Positions 42,805 through 50,223 of a DNA stretch of 54,072 nt are shown piece after piece. The notes beneath the pieces are model-generated. The model saw only the letters and a list, made by a program, of their open reading frames with translations, did not search any database and was not told the DNA's origin. Source of the DNA: Myxococcaceae bacterium (GTDB taxonomy: Bacteria > Myxococcota > Myxococcia > Myxococcales > Myxococcaceae); the NCBI GenBank assembly GCA_016926755.1, contig JAFGNZ010000378.1:1-54072 (forward strand), given 5' to 3'. The stretch's first letter is position 1. Each line of letters opens with the position of its first letter. The position numbers were made by a program, and so were the translations under genes.

Positions 42805-43959
42805 ATGCGACGCGGACTTCGGATCCTGGCCTCTGTCGTCCTGGGGGGGATCCTCGTCGCCGCCCTCATCTTCGTGCCGCGGTACCTGCGGGGCCTCTCG
42901 CTGGTCGTCCGCGCCGCCGGCATGCAGGAGGGCTGGGCCCAGGGCCTGGCCCGCTGGCAGACGGTGGAGTTCGAGATCTCCGATCTCCAGGTGCCCTCGC
43001 GACATGGCCCCCTCCGCGCTCGCCTCTATCGGCCTCGGGAGGCCCGGGGTCATCCGGTGGTGCTGACCTCGGGCGTCCATGCGGACGGCATCGACGAGCC
43101 GCGGTTGGTGAAGCTCGCGAAGGATCTCGCCACGGGCGGCCAGGTCGTCCTCACTCCCGAGCCGGTCGATCTGCTCCGCTATGAGATCACCCCTCGGCTC
43201 CCGGACATGATCGAGGACGCGGCCACGTGGCTCTCCGCTCAGCGGGAGCTGGCCCCCGATGGGAAGGTGAGCCTCTTCGGCATCAGCTTCTCGGGCGGGC
43301 TCTCCATCGTCGCGGCCGGGCGGCCCGGGCTGAAGGACAAGGTGGCGGCCACCCTCTCCCTGGGGGGACATGGCGAGCTCTTGCGCGTGCTCTCCTTCCT
43401 CTGCACCGGCGTCCTGCCGAACGGCCAGCACCTGCAGCCTCATGACTATGGCGTGGTGGTCATCCTCCTCAACGTGGCTGACCGGCTCGTTCCCCCGGAG
43501 CAGGTGGAGCCGCTGCGCGCGGCCATCCGCACCTTCCTTCGGGCCTCCCACCTCACCCTGCGCGACATGAAGCGGGCGGAGGAGAACTTCGAAGAGGCTC
43601 GGCGGATGCAGGCCCGTCTGCCCGCGCCAGCCGCTGGCTTGATGGGGTACGTCAACACCCGTGACGTGGCCGCGCTGGGGCCGTTGCTGCTGCCCCACGT
43701 GCGCGCCTTCGCCGCGGAGCCCTCGCTCTCGCCCGAGCGCTCCCCTCCCCCATCCACTCCCGTCTACCTGCTGCACGGAGCGGATGACACGGTCATCCCC
43801 GCGATCGAGGCCTCGATCCTGGCCCAGGCGCTGCGGCCCCACACGCGGGTGCACCTGCTCCCGACCCCGCTCATCACCCACGCCGAGGTCGACCGAAGCG
43901 CTCGCTTCAAGGATGTCTGGGGCCTGGTGTCCTTCTGGACGCAGCTGCTCGAGGAGTAG
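42805..43959 (+). CDS. Membrane-anchored alpha/beta hydrolase
   Basis: A 384-residue protein; the ATG at 42805 has AAGGAT 8 bases upstream (an in-frame GTG at 42769 is less likely). An N-terminal membrane anchor (LRILASVVLGGILVAALIFV) is followed by an alpha/beta-hydrolase fold: a nucleophile elbow LFGISFSGGLS (about 160), acid in YLLHGADDTVIPA (about 325) and His in LITHAEVDRS (about 358). The active site would face the periplasm. It begins 63 bases after the radical SAM gene in the same direction, so it may be transcribed with the RiPP operon and could act on the product (hydrolysis, leader removal or ester chemistry), but no sequence feature proves this. Confidence 0.8.
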   Translation: MRRGLRILASVVLGGILVAALIFVPRYLRGLSLVVRAAGMQEGWAQGLARWQTVEFEISDLQVPSRHGPLRARLYRPREARGHPVVLTSGVHADGIDEPRLVKLAKDLATGGQVVLTPEPVDLLRYEITPRLPDMIEDAATWLSAQRELAPDGKVSLFGISFSGGLSIVAAGRPGLKDKVAATLSLGGHGELLRVLSFLCTGVLPNGQHLQPHDYGVVVILLNVADRLVPPEQVEPLRAAIRTFLRASHLTLRDMKRAEENFEEARRMQARLPAPAAGLMGYVNTRDVAALGPLLLPHVRAFAAEPSLSPERSPPPSTPVYLLHGADDTVIPAIEASILAQALRPHTRVHLLPTPLITHAEVDRSARFKDVWGLVSFWTQLLEE

Positions 43960-44006
43960 GCCCCCGTACACACTCCAGCAGAAGAGCTCCCGGCGGTGCA
44001 GTCGCT

Positions 44007-44930
44007 TCATGCTGAGCCCTCTCCCAGGGCAGGTGCAGTCTCGGACAGCAGCCGAGCCGTCTCCAGCACGATCTGGGCCCCCAGAAAGCTGGTCATGTCG
44101 TTCACATCCAGCGGCGGGGCCACCTCCGTGATGTCCATGCCACGGATGGGGAGCTGCGCGAACAGGCGCTCCTGGAGCTGGAAGAAGGACTCCACGGGCA
44201 CCCCGCCCGGCATGGGATACCCCGTGCCGGGGGCGCAGGAGGCATCGAATCCATCGATGTCCACGCACCAGTAGATGGCGGAGAAGCCCTTCAGGCGCTG
44301 CGTGATGCGCGACGCCAGCTGGTCCGTGGTGGAGGCCAGCCAGTCCGCGGCCGTCACCAGCTCGATGCGCTGCTCCTCGATGAAGCGCAGCTCCTCCTCC
44401 GCATACGAGCGAGTGCCCAGCAGCACCACCTGGTCGGCGCCCAGGCCCGCGAGGGACATGGCGCGGCGCAGGGCACACGCGTGGGAGTCCCTGTTGCCGT
44501 CATAGCTCTCGAAGAGATCCGGGTGGGCATCGAACCAGAGGATGCCGACATCCCCCCCATGGCGCCGGGCGAAGCTCTCGATGGCGGGGATGCTCACCGA
44601 GTTGTCGCCACCGATCGCGAGGGGGAAGGCCCCCGCGGGGAGTGCGCTCAGCCGCGAACGGGCGGCCTCCAGCCAGGTCTGCTGGGACAACGGGTATCCC
44701 GACGGATCGCGCGCCTCCACGTCCCCGTAGTCGCGCACCCGCGCCGTCACCCTCAGCCCGCGCCGGGAGATGGGATCGGCGGTGCGGGAGATGGCTCGCA
44801 TCCGCTCCGGCGCCAAGGCCGCGCCCTCGCGCAGGCTCACGGCCCTGTCGAAGGGGAGCCCGAGGATCGCGACGCGAGGCTCCGCGAGCGTGTCATCCGC
44901 GAGATCGAACCAGAGGCGACGCTGCTTCAT
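44007..44930 (-). CDS. Arginase/agmatinase-family ureohydrolase
   Basis: A 307-residue enzyme of the ureohydrolase superfamily. The binuclear manganese ligands are present in the usual order: AIGGDNSVSIP, ILWFDAHPDLFES and YWCVDIDGFDASCAPGTGYP. The motif set suggests hydrolysis of a guanidino group (arginine, agmatine, guanidinobutyrate or formiminoglutamate), and the substrate cannot be fixed. Note that GGDNS replaces the usual GGDHS: the first metal ligand His of arginase is Asn here, which is unusual. The start at 44930 is preferred over the frame's upstream limit at 44948. It is convergent with the hydrolase gene and lies 25 bases downstream of the retron reverse transcriptase gene on the same strand. 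Confidence 0.85.
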   Translation of the reverse strand: MKQRRLWFDLADDTLAEPRVAILGLPFDRAVSLREGAALAPERMRAISRTADPISRRGLRVTARVRDYGDVEARDPSGYPLSQQTWLEAARSRLSALPAGAFPLAIGGDNSVSIPAIESFARRHGGDVGILWFDAHPDLFESYDGNRDSHACALRRAMSLAGLGADQVVLLGTRSYAEEELRFIEEQRIELVTAADWLASTTDQLASRITQRLKGFSAIYWCVDIDGFDASCAPGTGYPMPGGVPVESFFQLQERLFAQLPIRGMDITEVAPPLDVNDMTSFLGAQIVLETARLLSETAPALGEGSA

Positions 44931-44955
44931 GAGGGCCTGTCGTAGCACAGGCCGC

Positions 44956-46380
44956 TCAGGATCGGCCCAGCAGCTCCTTCACCTCGCGCTGCCAGCGCTC
45001 GCCGAGCTCCGGGTGCACCATCCGCACATAGGCCGCATAGCCTTGCAGCCACGCCGCGAAGTCGCTCCGGCCTCGCGCCTGTGAGGCCACGCCGTGCTTG
45101 CGACAGTTGGCCAGGATCGCCTTGAACCTGCGGCGCTCCACGCGCGGGATGGAGACCTGCTGGTTCACCGTCAGGCCCGTCACCCGCTGGCGCAGGCCCT
45201 TGCGCATCACCCGGCGCTTCGGGTTGTTCTCGGAGAAACCCTCCTGCTGGAGGATCGCGTTCACCCACCACAGGAAGCGCCCCATCTTCTCGGGCGGCGA
45301 CTTGAACGAGAAGGACAGGTCATCCGCATAGCGCGTGTACGTGGCGCCCAGCTTCTTCGCCAGCGCCGACAGGCGCGCATCCATCCGGCGGCACACCAGG
45401 TTGGCGATGGCCGGGGACGTGGGCGCCCCCTGCGGCAGCGCGCCCGGCCACACCACCGTCCCATCCGGCAGCTTCGGGCGGTGCGTGGTGAGCCCCGCGA
45501 GCACGCCCGCCACCTCGTCCCCGTAGCCGTGTGCCTGAAACAGCCCCTTCACCCGCCGGTAGTGCACCGTGGGGAAGAAGTCCTCCAGATCCACCCGCAC
45601 CACCACCGAGGCCCCCGTGTGCGGCTCGGCGTTGCTCACCGTGGAGCGCCCCTTCACGAAGCCGTGCGCCGCCTCGTGCGCAGGCATGTGCTCGAGGATC
45701 TTAGCGAGAATGGCACGCTGCACCTCCTTGAGCCGCGCGCGAGGCGCCGCGATGCGCCGCACCCCACCCGAGCGCTTGGGCACCTCGAACTCCACGTACC
45801 CCGAGCCGGCCTCCGTCCCCGGGCGCATCAGCGCCTCGAGCTCCGACTCCTCGACGCCCACCAGCGCCGCCACGTCCTTGCGCGTGGCCAGCCTGGGCAG
45901 CGTGCCCTTCAACGGCGGCGGCTTCTTCGTGCTGCCCCACCGATACGTCGGGAGGCCGAAGTCCCAGCCCGTCGGGTTCCACCCACCGCGGGCTCGGGGG
46001 CTGGGGTGGCGCGGCGGCTTGAAGCGGCGATCCGGCGGCGCGACATCCGCCAGCCCCAGCTTGTGCACGGCGGCCCGCGCCGAGCGCGCCACCTTCTGGT
46101 CCGCGTCCTTCACCAGGCGGCGGAGCGGCCCCGCCGCGGAGACGCGCGCGAAGAGGAGCGGGACCTGCCTCACGCCTCGGTGCCGCTCGCGCGGATCGAC
46201 GCTGCGCAGCATGCGCCCCACCGGCGCCAGCCACTGCCGGCTCACGTAGAAGCGGGCCACCTCGTACTCGGCCAGGTCCTGGTGGCGCTCCAGCAGCTCG
46301 GTGATGCGCTCGAAGTTGGCCTCGGGATCCGCCATCAGGGGCTTCAGCTCGAGGAGGAGGCCCACCAGGTTCATGCCCAT
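44956..46380 (-). CDS. Retron reverse transcriptase with HEAT-like N-terminal extension
   Basis: A 474-residue protein. The RT core (about 165-460) has VDLEDFFPTV (first catalytic Asp), LPQGAPTSPAIANLVC, and the catalytic TYTRYADDLSFSF (YADD at 351-354). Retron-specific marks are NAxxH (NAEPH, 250-254) and VTG (RQRVTGLTVN, 400-402), as in the Myxococcus Mx162 enzyme I remember. It should prime cDNA from a branched guanosine of its own msr RNA, giving msDNA. Residues 1-115 are not RT: they are helical, and PLRRLVKDADQKVARSARAAVHKLG reads like a HEAT repeat. Two starts are close (46380, 46374); GGGAG fits the second better. The candidate msr-msd lies 37 bases upstream on the same strand. Confidence 0.93.
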   Translation of the reverse strand: MGMNLVGLLLELKPLMADPEANFERITELLERHQDLAEYEVARFYVSRQWLAPVGRMLRSVDPRERHRGVRQVPLLFARVSAAGPLRRLVKDADQKVARSARAAVHKLGLADVAPPDRRFKPPRHPSPRARGGWNPTGWDFGLPTYRWGSTKKPPPLKGTLPRLATRKDVAALVGVEESELEALMRPGTEAGSGYVEFEVPKRSGGVRRIAAPRARLKEVQRAILAKILEHMPAHEAAHGFVKGRSTVSNAEPHTGASVVVRVDLEDFFPTVHYRRVKGLFQAHGYGDEVAGVLAGLTTHRPKLPDGTVVWPGALPQGAPTSPAIANLVCRRMDARLSALAKKLGATYTRYADDLSFSFKSPPEKMGRFLWWVNAILQQEGFSENNPKRRVMRKGLRQRVTGLTVNQQVSIPRVERRRFKAILANCRKHGVASQARGRSDFAAWLQGYAAYVRMVHPELGERWQREVKELLGRS

Positions 46381-46417
46381 GCTCTCCCGGGGCCCGTGCC
46401 CCGTGGCGGAAGAAGTG

Positions 46418-46576
46418 GCGCCCCTGGGATCGCCGCCACCTGCACGGCAGAGGCACGCGGGGTCGAGGAAGCCGGCAAGGCGGACCCCGCGGTGCGTCGT
46501 TCTTCAATGGGTATCGTCGGCAGCCGCGACGTGACATCGCGGACGAAAGGCTGGCTGCACGCGACCCCAGGAGCAC
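46418..46576 (-). ncRNA. Candidate retron msr-msd RNA
   Basis: Read on the minus strand, a 16-base arm at 46576-46561 pairs completely with one at 46433-46418, as the a1/a2 repeats of retrons do. Thirteen pairs are Watson-Crick and three are G-U; in a plus-strand RNA those three would be C-A mismatches, so the fold is strand-specific. A G (46560) directly follows a1, where the branching G is expected. Between the arms are a small CCGCGA/TCGCGG stem (46542-46524) and a long hairpin GCA(C)CGCGGGGTC/GACCCCGCGTGC (46495-46453) with an 18-base loop, fitting msd. Predicted cDNA from about 46434 to 46500 would be roughly 65-70 bases. The boundaries are inferred. Confidence 0.7.
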
Positions 46577-46617
46577 TGTTGACTCCAGCACATCCGCCGC
46601 TCGGTGGGAAGGCTCAC

Positions 46618-49488
46618 CTAGGTCGGGGGCGGCTCGTCCTCCTCCAGGAGTGCCAGGAGCGTGTCCCGCGTGCCGCCCGGGGCCTGTCGGATGAGGGTGT
46701 TGAACTGTTGGTTTCGCGCGCGGACCCGCGCACCGTGGGCGCGCATGGCCTCCAGCGCCTCGGGCATCATCCTCGTGCGGGCGAGCACCTCCAGGTTCTG
46801 CGTCAGCTCGCGGTGGCTCCGGGGCGCGGAGAGGCACGCGCTGACCCCGGGCTGCGACAGGGAGTAGCGGTAGCAGTCCACCGCGCTGGGGAGCGCCGCG
46901 TCCGAGGGCATCCCCGGGGCGGGCTGGAGGAGCCGGCCATAGCAGGTGGCGGTAAAGGCCAGCACCCCCGTGCCCCGCGCGAGCGCCTCCGGGAAGAAGG
47001 CGCGCTCGGCCCCCGGGTGCGCGGCGCTGTGGCGGGTCATCACCACGGGCCAGGGATCACGCCGGATCGCCTCCAGCGCCAGGTCGCGCAGGTGGGTGGA
47101 GAAGCCGAAGGCGCGGAGCTTGCCCTCGGTGCGCAGCTTCTCCAGGGCCTCGAAGTCCTCCGCGCTCAGGCGCTCCGGCGAGCGGACCCAGAACAGCAGG
47201 AAGACATCCAGCCAGTCGGTGCGGAGCTGGCGCAGCGCGGACTCCACGTCCCGGCGGAGCGCCGCGGCGCCCGAGTGGTACGTGCCGGTCACCACCACGA
47301 GCCCCTCGCGCGGGCCTCGGCGCGTGCGCAGGAAGCGCGTGAGCTGCGTGTAGTCCGGCTCCCAGAAGAAGGAGTTCACGCCCGCCTCGTGGGCCTCGGA
47401 CATCGACGCGAGCGACAGGCCATTCGCCCCCGAGAGCACGAGTGGCGAGACGCTCAGCCCCGTGCTTCCCAGGGGGCGCCAGGAGGCGCGCGGTGCCACC
47501 TCCGAGCTCGTCCGCTTCGGGCGCGTCTTCTCTCGCGGAGGCCGCGTGGGCCGGCGCCGCTCGAGATCAGGGGCCGCGGCGAAGGCCTCGTCCGGGAAGA
47601 CCAGGGTCATCGCCTCCAGGTGGGCGACCACCCGCTCCGGCTCGGAGGGATCTCTCAGCGCGGCGCTCAGGTGCTCGAAGGCGGTGGCGTCCCCTCGGCG
47701 CAGCAGCCAGGTGTAGGCGGAGGCTCGAAGCTCCGCGTCCTGGGTGCGCGTGGCTCCTCGCAGCAGCTCGGTCAGGAGCGCATCGAGCGTGTCGCACTCC
47801 TCCAGCACCGACGCGGCGGCGGCTCGGGCCATGGGAGAGGGATCGAGCGACAGGCGCAGCAACGCCTCCAGCTCTTCCCGCGCCCCGTCCGTGCGGAGCA
47901 ACGCCGCCCCGCGCGCTCGCATCCAGGGGTCCGGAGATCGGGCGCTGACGAGCGCGACACTCCGAGCCTCTTCGGCCGACAGCTCCGCCGCCTGGGAGAC
48001 CAGGAGCTCCAGCGCCGCGCGCCGCACGGAGAGGTCCGGATCACCCTCGCAGGCCACCCGAGCCGAGGCCCGCTCCAGCGCCGCCGCACGGATCCAGGGG
48101 TCCTCGTGCCCGAGCGCTTCGTGTCGCTCCTTGATCGAGAGGCTCCCCAGCGCCGAGCGCTCTCCCAGGGCGATCGCGCGGACCGACGGATCGGGATCCC
48201 CCGAGGCGCGTGCGAGCAGGGCGTCGTCCTCGATGCAGCCCGCGGCCTCTGCCACGACGCGGCGCTCACGCGCGGAGCGTGCCCGAGGCGCGAACGCCAC
48301 GAGGGCCTGGGCAAACGCCAGGATGGCCGAGGGGGCTGGCGGCCTGCGCTCCCAGGCGGCGATGACCTCGTCGCGCACCGACTCGTCTGGATCTTCGAGC
48401 GCGGCGAGCACCCCCTCCCGGCTCGCGGGATCGTGGACGAGCCCGGAGAGGGCCGCGCTCCGGATGGCGGGATCCTCGTGCCGCGCCAGGGTGCGGACGC
48501 GCTCGATCAGCTCTGTCTGATCCCGCCGGACGGCGATGTGAGCCGCCCACGCTACCGCTCCCGGCCGAGGGGGCTCCCCGAGGATGCGCGCCGCCAGGGA
48601 GAGCTCATCCAGATCGAGCCGGCCCAGCAGGGAGCGAACCTCGTCAGCGGCGTGGGGGACGCGGGGCTCGTCCAACCAACGCATCGCGAGCCGGACGGCC
48701 TCTGGATCCTTCCGCTCCAGCAGACGCCGCCGCGCCAGAACCCGAAGCGGCTCATGCGGATCCCCCAGCCACTCCACCAGCTTGACCGGCGGCACGGCCG
48801 AGGCCGGCATCTTACCGAGCCGCGCCGTCACCACCGCGGGATCCTCGTCGTCCAGCCCGTCCCCGCTGGGCGCCTGGGCAGGCTGCGGCAAGGCCACGCC
48901 CCCTGACAGTGCGGCGGACGCATCCCAGACGCCTTCGAGATACGTGGCAGCGGCCCTCACCGGCCCGGGCCCCGCGGCAGCTCCCGCCTCGCGGACTCGC
49001 TGCCGAACCTCGGCGCTCCCCTCCCCCAACCAGACCAGCGCCTGCACCGCCGCGTTGCGCACCCGCCAGAACGGATCCTCCAAGGCTCGCAGGAGAAGCT
49101 CCAGCGCCTCGGCCCCTGCCACCGAGGCCGCCGCCCTCACCGCGGCGCGCCGCACCCACCAGACCGGCTCCTCCCGGATGGCCCGCTGCGCGGGGCGCAG
49201 CAGCTCGCGAGAGCCCAGCCGGGCCAGCGCGCGCCAGGCCCGATCCCGGACTGCCGGCATCGGATCGCGCAGGGCTTCGATCAGGGCGGGCGTGAAGCGG
49301 CGATCCCGCGCCTCGCCCAGCCGGCGCGCGGCGGAGGCACGGACCTCGGCGTCCTCATCGCCCAGCAGGGCCTGACGCAGCGCGTACCGCCCCGTGAGGG
49401 CCGTGGCCTCCACGGCGTCCACGGCCTCGCGCCGCACCTCGGCGGCCTCGTCGAGCAGCCGCACGGCGGCAGGGTCCAAAGGCATCAT
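46618..49488 (-). CDS. HEAT-repeat protein fused to degenerate aldo/keto reductase domain
   Basis: A 956-residue soluble protein started at ATG 49488. Residues 1 to about 625 are many HEAT-like helical pairs (DAEVRASAARRLGEARD, PFWRVRNAAVQALVWLG, DPSVRAIALGERSAL). From about 665, WRPLGSTGLSVSPLVLSGAN opens an aldo/keto-reductase fold that continues through DVESALRQLRTDWLDVFLLF and KLRAFGFSTH. The catalytic tetrad looks lost: the usual FFDTAxxY reads FFWEPDY, the Lys region reads VVTGTYHS, and LLHWP reads LLFWV (His to Phe). It is therefore probably a pseudoenzyme on a protein-binding scaffold. It ends 42 bases before the candidate msr-msd RNA on the same strand, so a retron-accessory role is possible but unproven. 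Confidence 0.85.
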   Translation of the reverse strand: MMPLDPAAVRLLDEAAEVRREAVDAVEATALTGRYALRQALLGDEDAEVRASAARRLGEARDRRFTPALIEALRDPMPAVRDRAWRALARLGSRELLRPAQRAIREEPVWWVRRAAVRAAASVAGAEALELLLRALEDPFWRVRNAAVQALVWLGEGSAEVRQRVREAGAAAGPGPVRAAATYLEGVWDASAALSGGVALPQPAQAPSGDGLDDEDPAVVTARLGKMPASAVPPVKLVEWLGDPHEPLRVLARRRLLERKDPEAVRLAMRWLDEPRVPHAADEVRSLLGRLDLDELSLAARILGEPPRPGAVAWAAHIAVRRDQTELIERVRTLARHEDPAIRSAALSGLVHDPASREGVLAALEDPDESVRDEVIAAWERRPPAPSAILAFAQALVAFAPRARSARERRVVAEAAGCIEDDALLARASGDPDPSVRAIALGERSALGSLSIKERHEALGHEDPWIRAAALERASARVACEGDPDLSVRRAALELLVSQAAELSAEEARSVALVSARSPDPWMRARGAALLRTDGAREELEALLRLSLDPSPMARAAAASVLEECDTLDALLTELLRGATRTQDAELRASAYTWLLRRGDATAFEHLSAALRDPSEPERVVAHLEAMTLVFPDEAFAAAPDLERRRPTRPPREKTRPKRTSSEVAPRASWRPLGSTGLSVSPLVLSGANGLSLASMSEAHEAGVNSFFWEPDYTQLTRFLRTRRGPREGLVVVTGTYHSGAAALRRDVESALRQLRTDWLDVFLLFWVRSPERLSAEDFEALEKLRTEGKLRAFGFSTHLRDLALEAIRRDPWPVVMTRHSAAHPGAERAFFPEALARGTGVLAFTATCYGRLLQPAPGMPSDAALPSAVDCYRYSLSQPGVSACLSAPRSHRELTQNLEVLARTRMMPEALEAMRAHGARVRARNQQFNTLIRQAPGGTRDTLLALLEEDEPPPT

Positions 49489-49526
49489 GAGCCTCAAAGT
49501 CTACGCGCCCTGATAGAATCCCGCCC

Positions 49527-50189
49527 ATGCCTGACGTGCTGGCCATCATCAGCAAGGCGGTGTTCGAGAAGGAGGCGGCCGGCCGCAAGCCGGGCGAACT
49601 CCTTCCGCTCGACCGGTATCGCAGCGCCAGTCGCCACCTCGAGCCATTGAAATCCGGGGGGCGCCTCTTCCTCGTCACCGTGCGCCCGCCGGCCGAGGCG
49701 CTCTGGCTGGTGGCGGTGCTCGACGGGTTGAAGTTCAAGGATGACGAGTGGACCGCCCGTGCGAACCGCACCCCCATCACGGACATCACGGCGCTGATCC
49801 CGCGCATCCGCTTCGAGTCGGGCAAGGGGATCACCGCGGCGAAGGGGGCGCTGGGCATGTCGCTCCAGACGCCGCGGGCGCTGGCTCCCGAGGACGCCAC
49901 GCTGCTCCTCCAGGCGAGCGGCGGCGGTGGAGGCCCGGAGGTCGCCGCCGAGGCCGCCCCCGCGCCCATCAACCTCACCGCCCACGACGCCGAGTCACCG
50001 CTGCCGTGCCTGTGCAAGCGCTGCCTGCCCAAGGCCCCCGAGCGCGCCGAGATCCAGGGCATGGCGTTCACCCGCTCGAAGGTAGAGACGGGCAGCAAGG
50101 TGCTCTACTACTGGCTGCCCGACGAGCTGGCAGCGCAGGCGAGCACCGTCTCCCGCTCCGTGCTGGGCGCCCTGCTCGCCCGCGACTAG
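49527..50189 (+). CDS. Conserved-looking hypothetical protein
   Basis: A 220-residue soluble protein I do not recognise. It has a folded-looking N-terminal half (FLVTVRPPAEALWLVAVLDGL), an Ala/Gly/Pro-rich linker near 125-150, a CLCKRC cluster near residue 166 that could bind a metal or be redox active, and a C-terminal SKVLYYWLPDELAAQASTVS. It has no signal peptide or membrane helix. It is divergent from the HEAT/reductase gene with only 38 bases between the start codons, so the two promoters must overlap one gene or the other. Codon use is like its neighbours. Confidence 0.65.
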   Translation: MPDVLAIISKAVFEKEAAGRKPGELLPLDRYRSASRHLEPLKSGGRLFLVTVRPPAEALWLVAVLDGLKFKDDEWTARANRTPITDITALIPRIRFESGKGITAAKGALGMSLQTPRALAPEDATLLLQASGGGGGPEVAAEAAPAPINLTAHDAESPLPCLCKRCLPKAPERAEIQGMAFTRSKVETGSKVLYYWLPDELAAQASTVSRSVLGALLARD

Positions 50190-50223
50190 CAGGAGCCCTC
50201 TGGAATGAGCACGGGGGCAGCGC

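Noticed and set aside
44956..46380. Group II intron or diversity-generating retroelement RT
   Set aside because: NAxxH and VTG are retron marks; no maturase domain, template/variable repeat pair or intron ends were seen.
46381..46617. A long Mx162-type msDNA of about 160 bases
   Set aside because: The space between the HEAT gene and the RT and the distance between the inverted arms fit only a short msDNA.
45094..48906. A 1270-codon open frame on the plus strand
   Set aside because: It runs opposite the RT, the msr-msd candidate and the HEAT gene, has shadow composition and matches no family.
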